Assembly (NCBI RefSeq): GCF_002245535.1
Contig: NZ_NKCN01000011.1
Location: 1-64,000, forward strand
Length of the DNA: 64,000 nt
Reading direction: 5' to 3'
DNA from: Mycobacterium lehmannii
GTDB taxonomy: Bacteria; Actinomycetota; Actinomycetes; Mycobacteriales; Mycobacteriaceae
The position numbers and the translations under genes are program-made. The notes under the pieces are model-generated. The model did no database searches. It saw only the letters and a list, made by a program, of their open reading frames with translations, and had not been told where the DNA came from. How positions within the stretch are numbered: the first letter of the stretch is position 1; each line of letters begins with the position of its first letter. Positions 49,441 to 59,311 of the stretch are shown piece by piece.

Positions 49441-50373
49441 ATGAACCGGTATCTTGCCTGGGCAACCCCCATCGCCGTCGTCGGCCTGATCCTGTCCGGA
49501 TGCTCGAACGAGAGCTCGTCTTCCGGCAGCGAGACGACGTCGGCCACTGGAACCGCGACCGAGACGACGAGCGCCGCTCCCGCAGTCGATCCCGCGGTAC
49601 TCGACAAAGCGGCCGCCGACTACAAGGCCTACGCGCAGAGCAACATCGACGAACTTCAGCGCGTGGTCAAGGTCTTCACCGATGCCGTGCGCGCCGGAGA
49701 CCTCAAGGCCGCCCAGGACGCGTACGCGCCTTCTCGCGCCCCGTGGGAACGCATCGAGCCGATTGCCGCCCTGGTCGAGGAGATCGACGGCAAGATCGAC
49801 GCCCGCGTGGACGACTTCGCGGGCGTCGACGACCCGAAGTTCACCGGTTGGCACCGCCTCGAGTATCTGCTGTTCGAGAAGAACACCACCGAAGGCGCGG
49901 CGCCGTTCGCCGACCAGCTCGACAAGGACGTCGCCGACCTGAAGGCGCAGTTCCCGTCGATCGAAGTGAAGCCGATCGATGTGTCCACCGGCGCGGCGGA
50001 GCTGGTCGAAGAGGTGTCCGAGGGCAAGATCACCGGCGAGGAGGACCGCTACTCCAAGACCGACCTGTGGGACTTCGACGCCAACATGCAGGGCTCGCGC
50101 GACGCCGTCAACACGTTGAGCGCCGCTCTGGTACAAGCCGATCCGGCTCTGCTGGGCAAGATCGAAGCGGGGCTCAACTCCGTGTTCGACACGATGCGGC
50201 CGTTGCGCCGCGGTGACGGCTGGGTGTTGTTCTGCACCGAGAACGACCCCTACCCGTCGCCGCGCTGCCCCGAGGTCACCGTGACACCGGACGTCATCGA
50301 CAAGCTCAAGGCCGAACTCGCCGGGTTGTCGGAGAACCTGTCGCAGGTGTCGGGAGTGCTGAAACTGAAGTGA
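49441..50373 (+). CDS. efeO: EfeO-type iron uptake lipoprotein (peptidase M75/imelysin domain)
   Basis: A 310-residue exported protein. The signal peptide ends in the lipobox LSGC, followed by a Ser/Thr-rich linker. The mature part is the EfeO/imelysin domain with the H-x-x-E pair in GWHRLEYLLF and ending in a long helical bundle. ATG 49441 has CGAGG eight bases upstream. It is coupled by GTGA to the following efeB gene. It is thought to bind ferrous or ferric iron at the envelope. Confidence 0.9.
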   Translation: MNRYLAWATPIAVVGLILSGCSNESSSSGSETTSATGTATETTSAAPAVDPAVLDKAAADYKAYAQSNIDELQRVVKVFTDAVRAGDLKAAQDAYAPSRAPWERIEPIAALVEEIDGKIDARVDDFAGVDDPKFTGWHRLEYLLFEKNTTEGAAPFADQLDKDVADLKAQFPSIEVKPIDVSTGAAELVEEVSEGKITGEEDRYSKTDLWDFDANMQGSRDAVNTLSAALVQADPALLGKIEAGLNSVFDTMRPLRRGDGWVLFCTENDPYPSPRCPEVTVTPDVIDKLKAELAGLSENLSQVSGVLKLK

Positions 50374-51623
50374 GCGAAGGCCGCTCGGGGCTGTCGCGCC
50401 GGGGCTTCATCACCGGCGCGCTGGGCACGGGTGCCGCGGTGGGTGCCGGTGCCGCCCTCGCCGGATGCTCGAAGGATGATGCCGCTCCGCCTGCTGCCGC
50501 GGGGACGCTCGTCCCGTTCGAGGGCGCCCACCAGACCGGCATCACCGCGCTGCCCATCCCCGAACAGGGATTGATCGCCTCGTTCAACGTGCTGTCGAAG
50601 GATCGCGACGGCCTCAAGCGCGCACTCCAGGAACTCACCGAAGAGATCCGCGGGCTGATGGCGGGCAAGCCGCCCGAGGTGCGCGACCCGGAATACCCGC
50701 CCGTCGACTCGGGCATCCTCGGCGAGCAGCCTCCGGCAGACAACTTGTCGGTGGTGGTCGGTGTGGGCGCGTCGCTGTTCGACGATCGGTTCGGGCTCGC
50801 GGACCGCAAGCCCAAGGAACTGGTCACGATGCCGTTTCTGGCCAACGACCGGCTGGATCCCAAACTGTCGCACGGTGATCTGTCGATCGTGATCGAGGCC
50901 GGGCACAACGACACGGTCATCTTCGCGCTGCGTCAGCTGATGCGCCGCACGCGCAGCGATCTGGTGATGCGGTGGATGGTCGACGGATACGCCAGGGGCA
51001 TCGGCGCCGGGCAGGCCTCAGAGGCGGCGACTCCTCGAAACCTGTTGGGCTTCAAGGATGGGACGGCCAACCTCGATGTCGACGACGGCGCCGTGATGGA
51101 CCGCCACGTCTGGGTCGGCCCGCAGGACGGTGAACCGGAGTGGGCGGTCGGCGGTTCCTATCAGGCGATCCGCATCATCCGCATGTTCGTCGAGTTCTGG
51201 GACCGCACCCAACTCGTCGAGCAGGAGGCGCTGATCGGGCGCAGCAAGGTCAGCGGCGCGCCGCTCGGGCTCAGCGGTGAGTTCACCGACCCCGATTACC
51301 CAGAAGACCCAGACGGCAAGCGAATTCCGCTCACGGCCCACATCCGGTTGGCCAACCCGCGAACGCCGGAGACAGACGAGAACCTGATCCTGCGGAGGGG
51401 CTTCAACTACTCCCGGGGTTTCGACGGCGCGGGCCGACTGGACCAGGGTTTGGCCTTCATCGCCTATCAGCGCAGCCTGGAGAAGGGGTTCCTGACGGTG
51501 CAGCGCCGCCTGGCAGGGGAACCGCTCGAGGAGTACATCCTGCCGGTCGGCGGCGGCTTCTTCTTCATCTTGCCGGGCGTCACCGGTCCCGACCGGTTCC
51601 TCGGCGATCAGCTGTTCAGCTGA
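50370..51623 (+). CDS. efeB: Dyp-type peroxidase EfeB (iron/heme uptake)
   Basis: A 417-residue heme peroxidase starting at GTG 50370 in an overlap with efeO. It has a twin-arginine signal (LSRRGFITGALG) and, at the end of the hydrophobic stretch, LAGC, so it may be a Tat-exported lipoprotein. The DyP GFKDG motif has the catalytic Asp, and the C-terminus is the DyP fold (FNYSRGFD). No efeU permease gene is nearby, so EfeO and EfeB either use a distant transporter or work alone. Confidence 0.92.
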   Translation: MSEGRSGLSRRGFITGALGTGAAVGAGAALAGCSKDDAAPPAAAGTLVPFEGAHQTGITALPIPEQGLIASFNVLSKDRDGLKRALQELTEEIRGLMAGKPPEVRDPEYPPVDSGILGEQPPADNLSVVVGVGASLFDDRFGLADRKPKELVTMPFLANDRLDPKLSHGDLSIVIEAGHNDTVIFALRQLMRRTRSDLVMRWMVDGYARGIGAGQASEAATPRNLLGFKDGTANLDVDDGAVMDRHVWVGPQDGEPEWAVGGSYQAIRIIRMFVEFWDRTQLVEQEALIGRSKVSGAPLGLSGEFTDPDYPEDPDGKRIPLTAHIRLANPRTPETDENLILRRGFNYSRGFDGAGRLDQGLAFIAYQRSLEKGFLTVQRRLAGEPLEEYILPVGGGFFFILPGVTGPDRFLGDQLFS

Positions 51624-53613
51624 GCATCGACCACAGGAACTCGTAGATCAGCGCTGACCGGAATGCGGTCTGGGCGTTATCGGCCGCGCCGGCGTGTCCG
51701 CCCTCGATGTTCTCGTAGTAGTGGACCGGATGGCCCGCATCCTCGAGGGCCGCGGTCATCTTGCGCGCGTGGCCCGGATGTACGCGGTCGTCGCGCGTCG
51801 ACGTGGTGATGAGAACGGGCGGGTACCGGCGATCCGCCGAGATATTCTGGTACGGCGAGTATTTCGAGATGAACTCCCAATCGTCGGGATCGTCGGGATC
51901 CCCGTACTCGGCCATCCAGGAGGCCCCCGCGAGCAGCAGGTGGAACCGTCGCATGTCCAATAGCGGCACACTGCACACCAGCGCGCCGAACAGTTCCGGG
52001 TAGCGTGTCAGCATTACGCCCATCAACAGGCCGCCGTTGCTTCCGCCCTGCGCGCCGAGCTGCTCGACTGTGGTGATACCGCGCGCCACGAGATCGCGTG
52101 CCACAGCGGCGAAGTCCTCGTAGACGAGATGCCGGTTCTCACGCATCGCCTGTGTGTGCCACGTCGGCCCGTACTCCCCTCCACCGCGAATGTTCGCCAA
52201 CACGTACGTGCCACCCCGGCTCAACCACAACCGGCCCAACACACCGGCGTAGCTTGGCGTGTTGGCCACCTCGAAGCCGCCGTATCCGCCCAACAGCGTG
52301 GGGCTCGGCGCATGATTGTGGCGATGCCCCACAACGAAATACGGGATCGTGGTGCCGTCATCGGACGCCACAAAGAACTGCTCGACCTCAAGGTCGGCGG
52401 CGTCGAAGAACGACGGCGCGCGTTTGACCTCTGCGACGGCGTCACCGGCCACGCCCCATAACAGCCGCGACGGGGTGTCGAAACCGCTGGAGTCGACGAA
52501 GATCTCGTCGCCGTATTCGTCGGCGTCGACCAATACCGTATTGGTGTTCGGCGGGATCCCTGCAATCTCGGCTCGCCGCCATGCTCCCGGTGTCACGACC
52601 TCGACGTGGCTGATCACATCGACGAGCGTGACGAGGATCAGGCGTTCACGTGTCCACGCGTAGTCGTCCAGGCTGGAGTGCTCGTCGGGTTCGAACACCA
52701 CGTGCAGATCCCGCGCGCCATCCAGATATTCGACGTAGTTCGCGGCAAGCAGGGAACCGGCGCGATACGTCGTCGACCCGACTGTCCACTCCGCGCGCGG
52801 CCGGATCAACAGCCACTCGCGGTGCACGGAGATCCCGGCATCGGTTGGCACGTCGATGGGTATCAGCGTTTCGCCGCGCAACTCGTAACGCTCGCGGTTG
52901 AAGAAGTCGAACGCCCGCGTGATCAGCAACCGTTCGAATCCCGGTGTCGCGTCGTAGCCGCATCCCACGCTGACGTCGGCGATCTCACCCTCGAACAGGG
53001 TCTGCGCATCGGCGAGCGGTTGCCCGCGCCGCCAGCGCTTCACGATCCGGGGGTAACCGGAGTCGGTCAACGAACCCGGTCCGAAGTCGGTGCCGACCAG
53101 CACGGTATCGCGGTCCTGCCACGTGACGCTCGACTTGGCCTCGGGAAGCGCGAAACCGTCCGCGACGAACTGCCTTGCGGCCATGTCGAATTCGCGAACA
53201 ACGGTGGCGTCGGCGCCGCCGCGGGACAGTTCGACGAGCGCGAGGGAGAAGTCCGGTTCGAGCACGTCGGCGCCGGCCCACACCCAGTTGTCGTCGTCTT
53301 GGTCGGCGAGCGCGTCGACATCGATCAGGACGTCCCACTCCGGCTGCTCGCTGCGGTAGCTGTCCAGCGTCGTGCGCCGCCACAGACCCCGCGGGTGGTC
53401 CGCGTCGCGCCAGAAGTTGTACAGGTGATCACCGCGCCTACGGACGTAGGGGATGCGGGCGTCGGTGTCGAGTACCTCCAGCGCCTCGCGCCGCATCTGC
53501 TCGAACCTCTCACTGCCGAAGCGCGCGACCGTCGGCTCGTTGTGCTTGCGCACCCAGTCCAACGCATCATCACCGGTGATGTCCTCGAGCCACAGATACG
53601 GGTCCTCATCCAC
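51616..53613 (-). CDS. Prolyl oligopeptidase-family (S9) serine peptidase
   Basis: A 665-residue peptidase. The N-terminal half is a beta-propeller (DEDPYLWLEDITGDDALDW at the start); the C-terminal half is the alpha/beta hydrolase with the Ser in QGGSNGGLL, the Asp in DDRVHPGHA and the His in EGGHAGA. It matches the Rv0457c position. It probably cleaves short peptides in the cytoplasm. It overlaps the efeB end by eight bases and diverges from the peptide/dioxygenase genes. Confidence 0.93.
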   Translation of the reverse strand: MDEDPYLWLEDITGDDALDWVRKHNEPTVARFGSERFEQMRREALEVLDTDARIPYVRRRGDHLYNFWRDADHPRGLWRRTTLDSYRSEQPEWDVLIDVDALADQDDDNWVWAGADVLEPDFSLALVELSRGGADATVVREFDMAARQFVADGFALPEAKSSVTWQDRDTVLVGTDFGPGSLTDSGYPRIVKRWRRGQPLADAQTLFEGEIADVSVGCGYDATPGFERLLITRAFDFFNRERYELRGETLIPIDVPTDAGISVHREWLLIRPRAEWTVGSTTYRAGSLLAANYVEYLDGARDLHVVFEPDEHSSLDDYAWTRERLILVTLVDVISHVEVVTPGAWRRAEIAGIPPNTNTVLVDADEYGDEIFVDSSGFDTPSRLLWGVAGDAVAEVKRAPSFFDAADLEVEQFFVASDDGTTIPYFVVGHRHNHAPSPTLLGGYGGFEVANTPSYAGVLGRLWLSRGGTYVLANIRGGGEYGPTWHTQAMRENRHLVYEDFAAVARDLVARGITTVEQLGAQGGSNGGLLMGVMLTRYPELFGALVCSVPLLDMRRFHLLLAGASWMAEYGDPDDPDDWEFISKYSPYQNISADRRYPPVLITTSTRDDRVHPGHARKMTAALEDAGHPVHYYENIEGGHAGAADNAQTAFRSALIYEFLWSMLS

Positions 53614-53696
53614 GCGCCCATTGTCGCGGTCCGGCGCCCGACCGGTTCAGCCGGTGTTGCCGTGCCGGGTATGACGCCGTTTTCCGGCTCGCTTTG

Positions 53697-53718
53697 CGGC
53701 AGAGTTAATTTTCTGCCG
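53697..53718. promoter_or_regulatory. Inverted repeat CGGCAGA-N8-TCTGCCG in divergent region
   Basis: A seven-base perfect inverted repeat around an A/T-rich core (GTTAATTT) in the 178-base space between the S9 peptidase start and the small peptide gene. A shorter palindrome ACCGG-N5-CCGGT lies at 53641-53655. The first has the size and A/T centre of a repressor operator. The binding protein is unknown. Confidence 0.5.
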
Positions 53719-53791
53719 GAATGCCCCGCGCCAGCGGCCGCGGTGAGTGATCATGACGTGGTCACCTTTCGTCTTGCCGAAGGAGGTCGTC

Positions 53792-53872
53792 ATGGCCGAC
53801 CCACAGATCGTCGACACCGACGAGGCTCGAGAAGAAGAGGTTCAGCAGGAAATCGACCTGCTGCCATCCTGA
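53792..53872 (+). CDS. 26-residue acidic peptide coupled to a PhyH-type dioxygenase
   Basis: A short reading frame, MADPQIVDTDEA...IDLLPS, not recognised in any family. Its case rests on context: AGGAGG at 53781-53786 stands five bases before the ATG (one of the best ribosome sites in the window), and its TGA overlaps the dioxygenase ATG (TGATG), so the two are translationally coupled. It is Asp/Glu-rich with a central DTDEAREEE stretch and no cysteine. An in-frame ATG at 53753 would make it 39 residues (MTWSPFVLPKEVV added), but the strong site favours the shorter form. It may be a ribosomally made peptide precursor or simply a leader peptide. Confidence 0.6.
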   Translation: MADPQIVDTDEAREEEVQQEIDLLPS

Positions 53873-54747
53873 TGACTGACGACTCATCGACGGCTCGACA
53901 CGTCGGTGAGATCGAAGAACTCGGCTACACCGTCGTCAGGGGAGTCCTCGACGACGCCGCGGTCGACGGCTACCTGAGCGATACGCGTCGGCTCGAGCGC
54001 GAACTGCCGACGGTGATCGCCAACTCGAACACCGTCGTGAAAGGCTTTCCCCGCCCGGGACAGAAGCCGCTCAACGGCGCCGATCACGACTGGGTGCGGA
54101 TCGACAACCTGCTGCTACACGGCGCCCGATACGAGGCGCTCCCGACCAACCCACGGTTGTTGCCGATCATCGAGGGTGTGCTCGGTCGGGACTGTCTGCT
54201 GTCCTGGTTCATGACGAGCAACCAGCTGCCAGGAGCGGTCGAGCAGCGGTTGCACTGCGACGACGAGATGTATCCGATTCCGCGGCCCCACCAACCGCTG
54301 CTCTGCAACGCGCTGATCGCGCTCTGCGACTTCACCGATGAGAACGGCGCGACCCGCGTTGTGCCGGGCACCCACCGGCTGGCAGCGATGCCGTCGGAGC
54401 CCTATCCACCGAGCACGCCGGTGGAGATGGCCGCCGGTGACGCGCTGGTGTGGAACGGCGGCCTGTGGCATACGGCCGGCGCCAACCGGACGAACAAACC
54501 GCGTCCCGCCCTCACCGTCAACTACTGCGCGGGGTTCCTTCGCCAACAGATCAACCAGCAGCTGAGCATTCCTCGCGAATTGGTGCGACGGCTGGATCCA
54601 CGACTCCGCGAACTGATCGGCTACGGCTTGTTCGCGGGGAAGATGGGCCGGATCGATTGGCGCCCGCCGGCCGACTACCTGGGATCTGAAGAGCATCCGT
54701 TCCTCGACTCGGTTCGCGACCGTCTGGAGCGGCCGCTCACGATCTGA
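53872..54747 (+). CDS. Phytanoyl-CoA dioxygenase (PhyH)-family protein
   Basis: A 291-residue Fe(II)/2-oxoglutarate-dependent oxygenase. The metal triad is complete: His128 and Asp130 in RLHCDDE, His200 in LWHTAGA, and Arg211 downstream (RPALTVNY) to bind 2-oxoglutarate. The family hydroxylates lipids, amino acids, peptides and antibiotics. It is translated from the stop of a 26-residue peptide gene and converges with a multidrug MFS transporter gene (11-base overlap). The substrate is unknown; a peptide substrate is a possibility raised by the context. Confidence 0.87.
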   Translation: MTDDSSTARHVGEIEELGYTVVRGVLDDAAVDGYLSDTRRLERELPTVIANSNTVVKGFPRPGQKPLNGADHDWVRIDNLLLHGARYEALPTNPRLLPIIEGVLGRDCLLSWFMTSNQLPGAVEQRLHCDDEMYPIPRPHQPLLCNALIALCDFTDENGATRVVPGTHRLAAMPSEPYPPSTPVEMAAGDALVWNGGLWHTAGANRTNKPRPALTVNYCAGFLRQQINQQLSIPRELVRRLDPRLRELIGYGLFAGKMGRIDWRPPADYLGSEEHPFLDSVRDRLERPLTI

Positions 54748-56224
54748 GGGCCGGCTGTTCGGGCAGCCGCAAGGCGATGATCAGTGCGACGGCCGTGATG
54801 GCCGCGGCGACCGCGATGGTCGCCTGCGCGCCTGTCGAGAGTGCCGTCGCGAGCGCGGACGTATCGGCCGAGGGCGTCAGTCGCGAGTGCGACGGCACCG
54901 CCGCGTCCAGCGCCGACCGGCCGGCCACACCGCTGAAGACGGCCGTGAGAATCCCCGCGCCAAGCGCGCCGGCCAGAAGTCGCAGCGCGCTCTGAACCCC
55001 ACCGGCAACCGCTGAGTCCTGTTCCGGTACTTCGTAATACGATATATTCACCAGTCGCGCGTATGCGACACCCCAGGCCACGCCGTAGGCGACCAGCACC
55101 GCTCCCACGGCGGCCAGCGGCGTCTTCGAGGAGAGCAGGGCGATCAGGCCGAGCAACAGAAGCGGCAAAGCCGCAAGGGCGTATCGGGCCACCGTGCGGT
55201 CATCGAGTCGCCGAGCAAGCGCAGCCGCGGCCGGGCCGCTGAGCACCGCGCCCGCGCCGTAGCAGGCCAGCACGACGCCCACACCCCATTGGCCCGCGCC
55301 GAGGACGAATCCCAGGACCAGTGGTAGGGCCAGCTGGAATCCGGTGTCGCCGATGGACATGAACGCGGAACTGAACGTGGCCAGGCGAAAAGACCGGTAC
55401 CGGAACAGGTGTGGCGGGGTAATGGGTTCTCGTCGCCGACGGATCCGCCTGCACTGCGCCGCGGCGAAGGCGGCGGCCGCGATCGTGACTCCGAAAAGCC
55501 CCGCGGCCGTGCGTACTTGGTCGTCGTAGCCGCCGCCTCCGAGGTCTACGGCCAGCGCAAGGCTGCCCGCACTTGCCGCCAACAGGAGTGCACCCCAGAC
55601 GTCGATGTCGGCGAGACGCTTACGGGGGTTCTCGGCCAAGGTGGCGGCGATGCCCACCGCGGCAAGCACGCCAAGTAGCGCCGACCCGAAAAACGCCCAG
55701 CGCCAACTGATCGCGGTGGCCGCCGCCGCGCCCCCGACAAGAGGTCCTATCACCGCCGCCAGTCCGATCGCCGCCGCCCACAAGCCGAAGGCGCGCTCAC
55801 GCTGCGGCCCGCGTTGCGCGAACAGCGTGTTGAGCACGCCGAGACCGTTGGGCAGAGTCGCCGCCAACGCCAATCCGGACAGCACGCGCCCGGCGAAGAA
55901 GGACGGCAGATCCCAGGCGATGCCGCTGAGCACGCTTCCCGCGATGAACAGGGCGGTGGAGACGAGCAGCACTAAGCGTCGTCCGAGAACGTCACCAAGC
56001 CTGCCGAACAGGACCATGAATGCCGCCGCTGCGGCGAAGTACGCCGTGAACGCCAAGCCCAGATCGGCCACGGACAAACCGAGATCGCGCACCAGCGACG
56101 GGATGACAGCGTCGGCGATCGTGAAGTCGCTGATCGCCAACGTCACCGCCAGCAACACGAACCCGTAGCTTGTCGAGGGCCGCGAACCGGGCGCGCGGTG
56201 TTCGACCGTCGGTGACGGATCCAC
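54737..56224 (-). CDS. MFS transporter, DHA2-like drug/metabolite exporter
   Basis: A 495-residue protein with about 14 transmembrane helices. [20 protein letters not shown] is the MFS motif A, and [20 protein letters not shown] matches the MFS motif C region. Start GTG 56224 ([10 protein letters not shown]) is chosen; the further upstream frame is unsupported. It faces the PhyH gene and diverges from the aldehyde dehydrogenase gene; a link in export of a small molecule is only a hypothesis. Confidence 0.88.
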   Translation of the reverse strand: MDPSPTVEHRAPGSRPSTSYGFVLLAVTLAISDFTIADAVIPSLVRDLGLSVADLGLAFTAYFAAAAAFMVLFGRLGDVLGRRLVLLVSTALFIAGSVLSGIAWDLPSFFAGRVLSGLALAATLPNGLGVLNTLFAQRGPQRERAFGLWAAAIGLAAVIGPLVGGAAAATAISWRWAFFGSALLGVLAAVGIAATLAENPRKRLADIDVWGALLLAASAGSLALAVDLGGGGYDDQVRTAAGLFGVTIAAAAFAAAQCRRIRRRREPITPPHLFRYRSFRLATFSSAFMSIGDTGFQLALPLVLGFVLGAGQWGVGVVLACYGAGAVLSGPAAAALARRLDDRTVARYALAALPLLLLGLIALLSSKTPLAAVGAVLVAYGVAWGVAYARLVNISYYEVPEQDSAVAGGVQSALRLLAGALGAGILTAVFSGVAGRSALDAAVPSHSRLTPSADTSALATALSTGAQATIAVAAAITAVALIIALRLPEQPALRS

Positions 56225-56393
56225 GCGACCATTGTGGAGGTCGCGAGGCACGGTAGGGGCACGCTGGCGCACCGATGTGATCGCGAGCACAATCGGCCAT
56301 GATGCGAAAGACCGACCGCCATCGACCCGTCGCCTTCGCCGATGGCGACCGGCCGTCACAGGTCTCGTCAGATGTCTCAACGAGGAGGACACG

Positions 56394-57917
<1,524 letters not shown>

Positions 57918-57951
57918 CGAGCGCTTGCGCGAGGAGGCGAGGGTTCTGACG

Positions 57952-58512
57952 ATGCCCGGGCGCGAACGTGGGTTACCCGCACACCAAACTCGACTTTCGC
58001 GTGCGGGTAACCCACGTTCGGCGCAACAGGAACCACCCCCGCGGGCGCTGATCACCGCCGCGGCCGCGGACCTGCTGGCCCGACTGCATGACAAGCACGG
58101 CGCGCTGATGTTTCACCAGTCCGGCGGCTGCTGCGACGGGTCGTCGCCGATGTGCTACCCCGACGGGGAGTTCATCGTGGGCGACCGCGACGTGCTGCTC
58201 GCGGTGCTCGACGTCGGCGACGGGGTACCGGTGTGGATCTCGGGCTCGCAGTTCGAGGCGTGGAAGCACACCCAACTCGTGATCGACATGGTCCCGGGCC
58301 GCGGCGGCGGATTCAGCGTCGAAGCCCCCGAAGGGGTGCGGTTCTTGAGCCGGGGCCGGGCGTTCACCGAGGCAGAGATGCAGGCACTGGCCGCCACACC
58401 GCCTGTGACCGGGGCGGATTTCGAACGGGGCGTCCGTCCGCGACCGTCGGACACGCATATCGTCGGTAACCCAATCGATGCCTGTCCGATACCTGACGCG
58501 CCGGGCGGGTGA
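57952..58512 (+). CDS. DUF779 family protein with repeat-derived N-terminus
   Basis: A 186-residue protein; from about residue 30 onward it is a regular DUF779 protein (ALITAAAADLLARLHDKHGA, FHQSGGCCDGSSPMC, EAPEGVRFLSRGRAF, NPIDACPI). The first 27 or so residues (MPGRERGLPAHQTRL...) come from the palindromic repeat at 57963-58020 and are not part of the family. The ATG at 57952 has GAGGAGG 14 bases upstream (loose), and there is no start codon in frame between the repeat and the domain, so the repeat appears to be translated. It follows the aldehyde dehydrogenase and probably assists it. Confidence 0.78.
   Translation: MPGRERGLPAHQTRLSRAGNPRSAQQEPPPRALITAAAADLLARLHDKHGALMFHQSGGCCDGSSPMCYPDGEFIVGDRDVLLAVLDVGDGVPVWISGSQFEAWKHTQLVIDMVPGRGGGFSVEAPEGVRFLSRGRAFTEAEMQALAATPPVTGADFERGVRPRPSDTHIVGNPIDACPIPDAPGG
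57963..58020. repeat. Dispersed palindromic repeat, copy 3 (perfect inverted repeat)
   Basis: CGAACGTGGGTTACCCGCAC and GTGCGGGTAACCCACGTTCG are perfect 20-base inverted repeats separated by 18 bases. The left arm is identical to the left end of the copies at 20371 and 39152, but both arms here are the conserved type, whereas those copies have a diverged right arm. It lies in frame inside the DUF779 reading frame, adding about 20 residues. Confidence 0.85.
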
Positions 58513-58548
58513 GCGGGGCTAAGCCGTTGTCCGCGTAGCCTTTCAGGC

Positions 58549-58827
58549 GTGATACCGCTTCCCCGTGCATGGGTGCTGACCAGCGCGTTGCTGGTCGGTA
58601 CGGCAGTGGGGCTGATCCTGGGGGTCGCTGCCACGCTGGTGATCGACGCGCCCATCCGGCCCGACGTCGTCGTGGCGCTCGTCGTCGGCGTACCCGCCGC
58701 GCTCGGCATGCTGGCGATCCTGGTGTCGGGTCGGCGGTGGGTGACGACCGCAGGCGCCTTCCTGCTCGGCGTCGCGCCCGGGTGGTTCGGGGTGCTGGTC
58801 GCGATCCAGGCGGTGCACGGTGCCTGA
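58549..58827 (+). CDS. Small membrane protein (Rv0460-like)
   Basis: A 92-residue protein with three transmembrane segments (VLTSALLVGTAVGLILGVAA; VVVALVVGVPAALGMLAILV; TAGAFLLGVAPGWFGVLVAI) and almost no soluble part. It follows the DUF779 gene and overlaps the next membrane gene by eight bases, as in M. tuberculosis Rv0460-Rv0461. The function is unknown. Confidence 0.78.
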   Translation: MIPLPRAWVLTSALLVGTAVGLILGVAATLVIDAPIRPDVVVALVVGVPAALGMLAILVSGRRWVTTAGAFLLGVAPGWFGVLVAIQAVHGA

Positions 58828-59305
58828 GACAACCGAAACGCTGCCCGGCGACCCGACGGAGCCCTACACCCCGACATTCACCACCGGTGAATTCCAGGCG
58901 GTGATGGGAACGACGGCCGTCGCCGAGCATCCGTCGCAGCCGGTACCGATCCCGGCACAGCCCGTCGTGGTTCCCGGCAACTACCCCTATCTCAAGCGCT
59001 GGATGTTCGTGCTCGTCGTCGCGGGCGTCTGGGCGCTCGCCGCGTTGGCGGGATGGGGTCTGTACCACTGGTGGTACCACTCGATGGACAAGACGGCCCC
59101 GGTGTTCGTCGCGCTGGTCTTCGTGGTCACGGCCACGGTGGCCGGTCTGCTTCTCGCGATGGTGCCCGACAGGCCCGTGGTGTCCGCGCTCGCGCTCGCG
59201 CTGATGTCGGCGCCGTTCGGAGCGGTCGCGGGGGCCGCGGTACTGCACGGTCTTTACTTCTGCGAGTGGGCCACCCGGTGTTTCGCAGGGGTGATCCCCT
59301 ACTGA
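58820..59305 (+). CDS. Membrane protein (Rv0461-like)
   Basis: A 161-residue protein with a Pro/Thr-rich N-terminal tail of about 55 residues and three transmembrane helices (YLKRWMFVLVVAGVWALAAL; VFVALVFVVTATVAGLLLAM; VSALALALMSAPFGAVAGAA). In M. tuberculosis the next gene is lpd; here the TetR-mmpS-mmpL cassette is inserted between. The function is unknown. Confidence 0.8.
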   Translation: MPETTETLPGDPTEPYTPTFTTGEFQAVMGTTAVAEHPSQPVPIPAQPVVVPGNYPYLKRWMFVLVVAGVWALAALAGWGLYHWWYHSMDKTAPVFVALVFVVTATVAGLLLAMVPDRPVVSALALALMSAPFGAVAGAAVLHGLYFCEWATRCFAGVIPY

Positions 59306-59311
59306 GTTGTC

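Noticed and set aside
53753..53791. Longer 39-residue form of the small peptide from ATG 53753
   Set aside because: It is in frame, but the ribosome site at 53781-53786 would then be inside the coding region. The 26-residue start is preferred; the longer form cannot be excluded.
52606..53871. Long upstream extension of the PhyH reading frame on the plus strand
   Set aside because: It runs antisense through the S9 peptidase gene, whose catalytic motifs prove the other strand is coding. The TGATG overlap with the peptide gene fixes the dioxygenase start at 53872.
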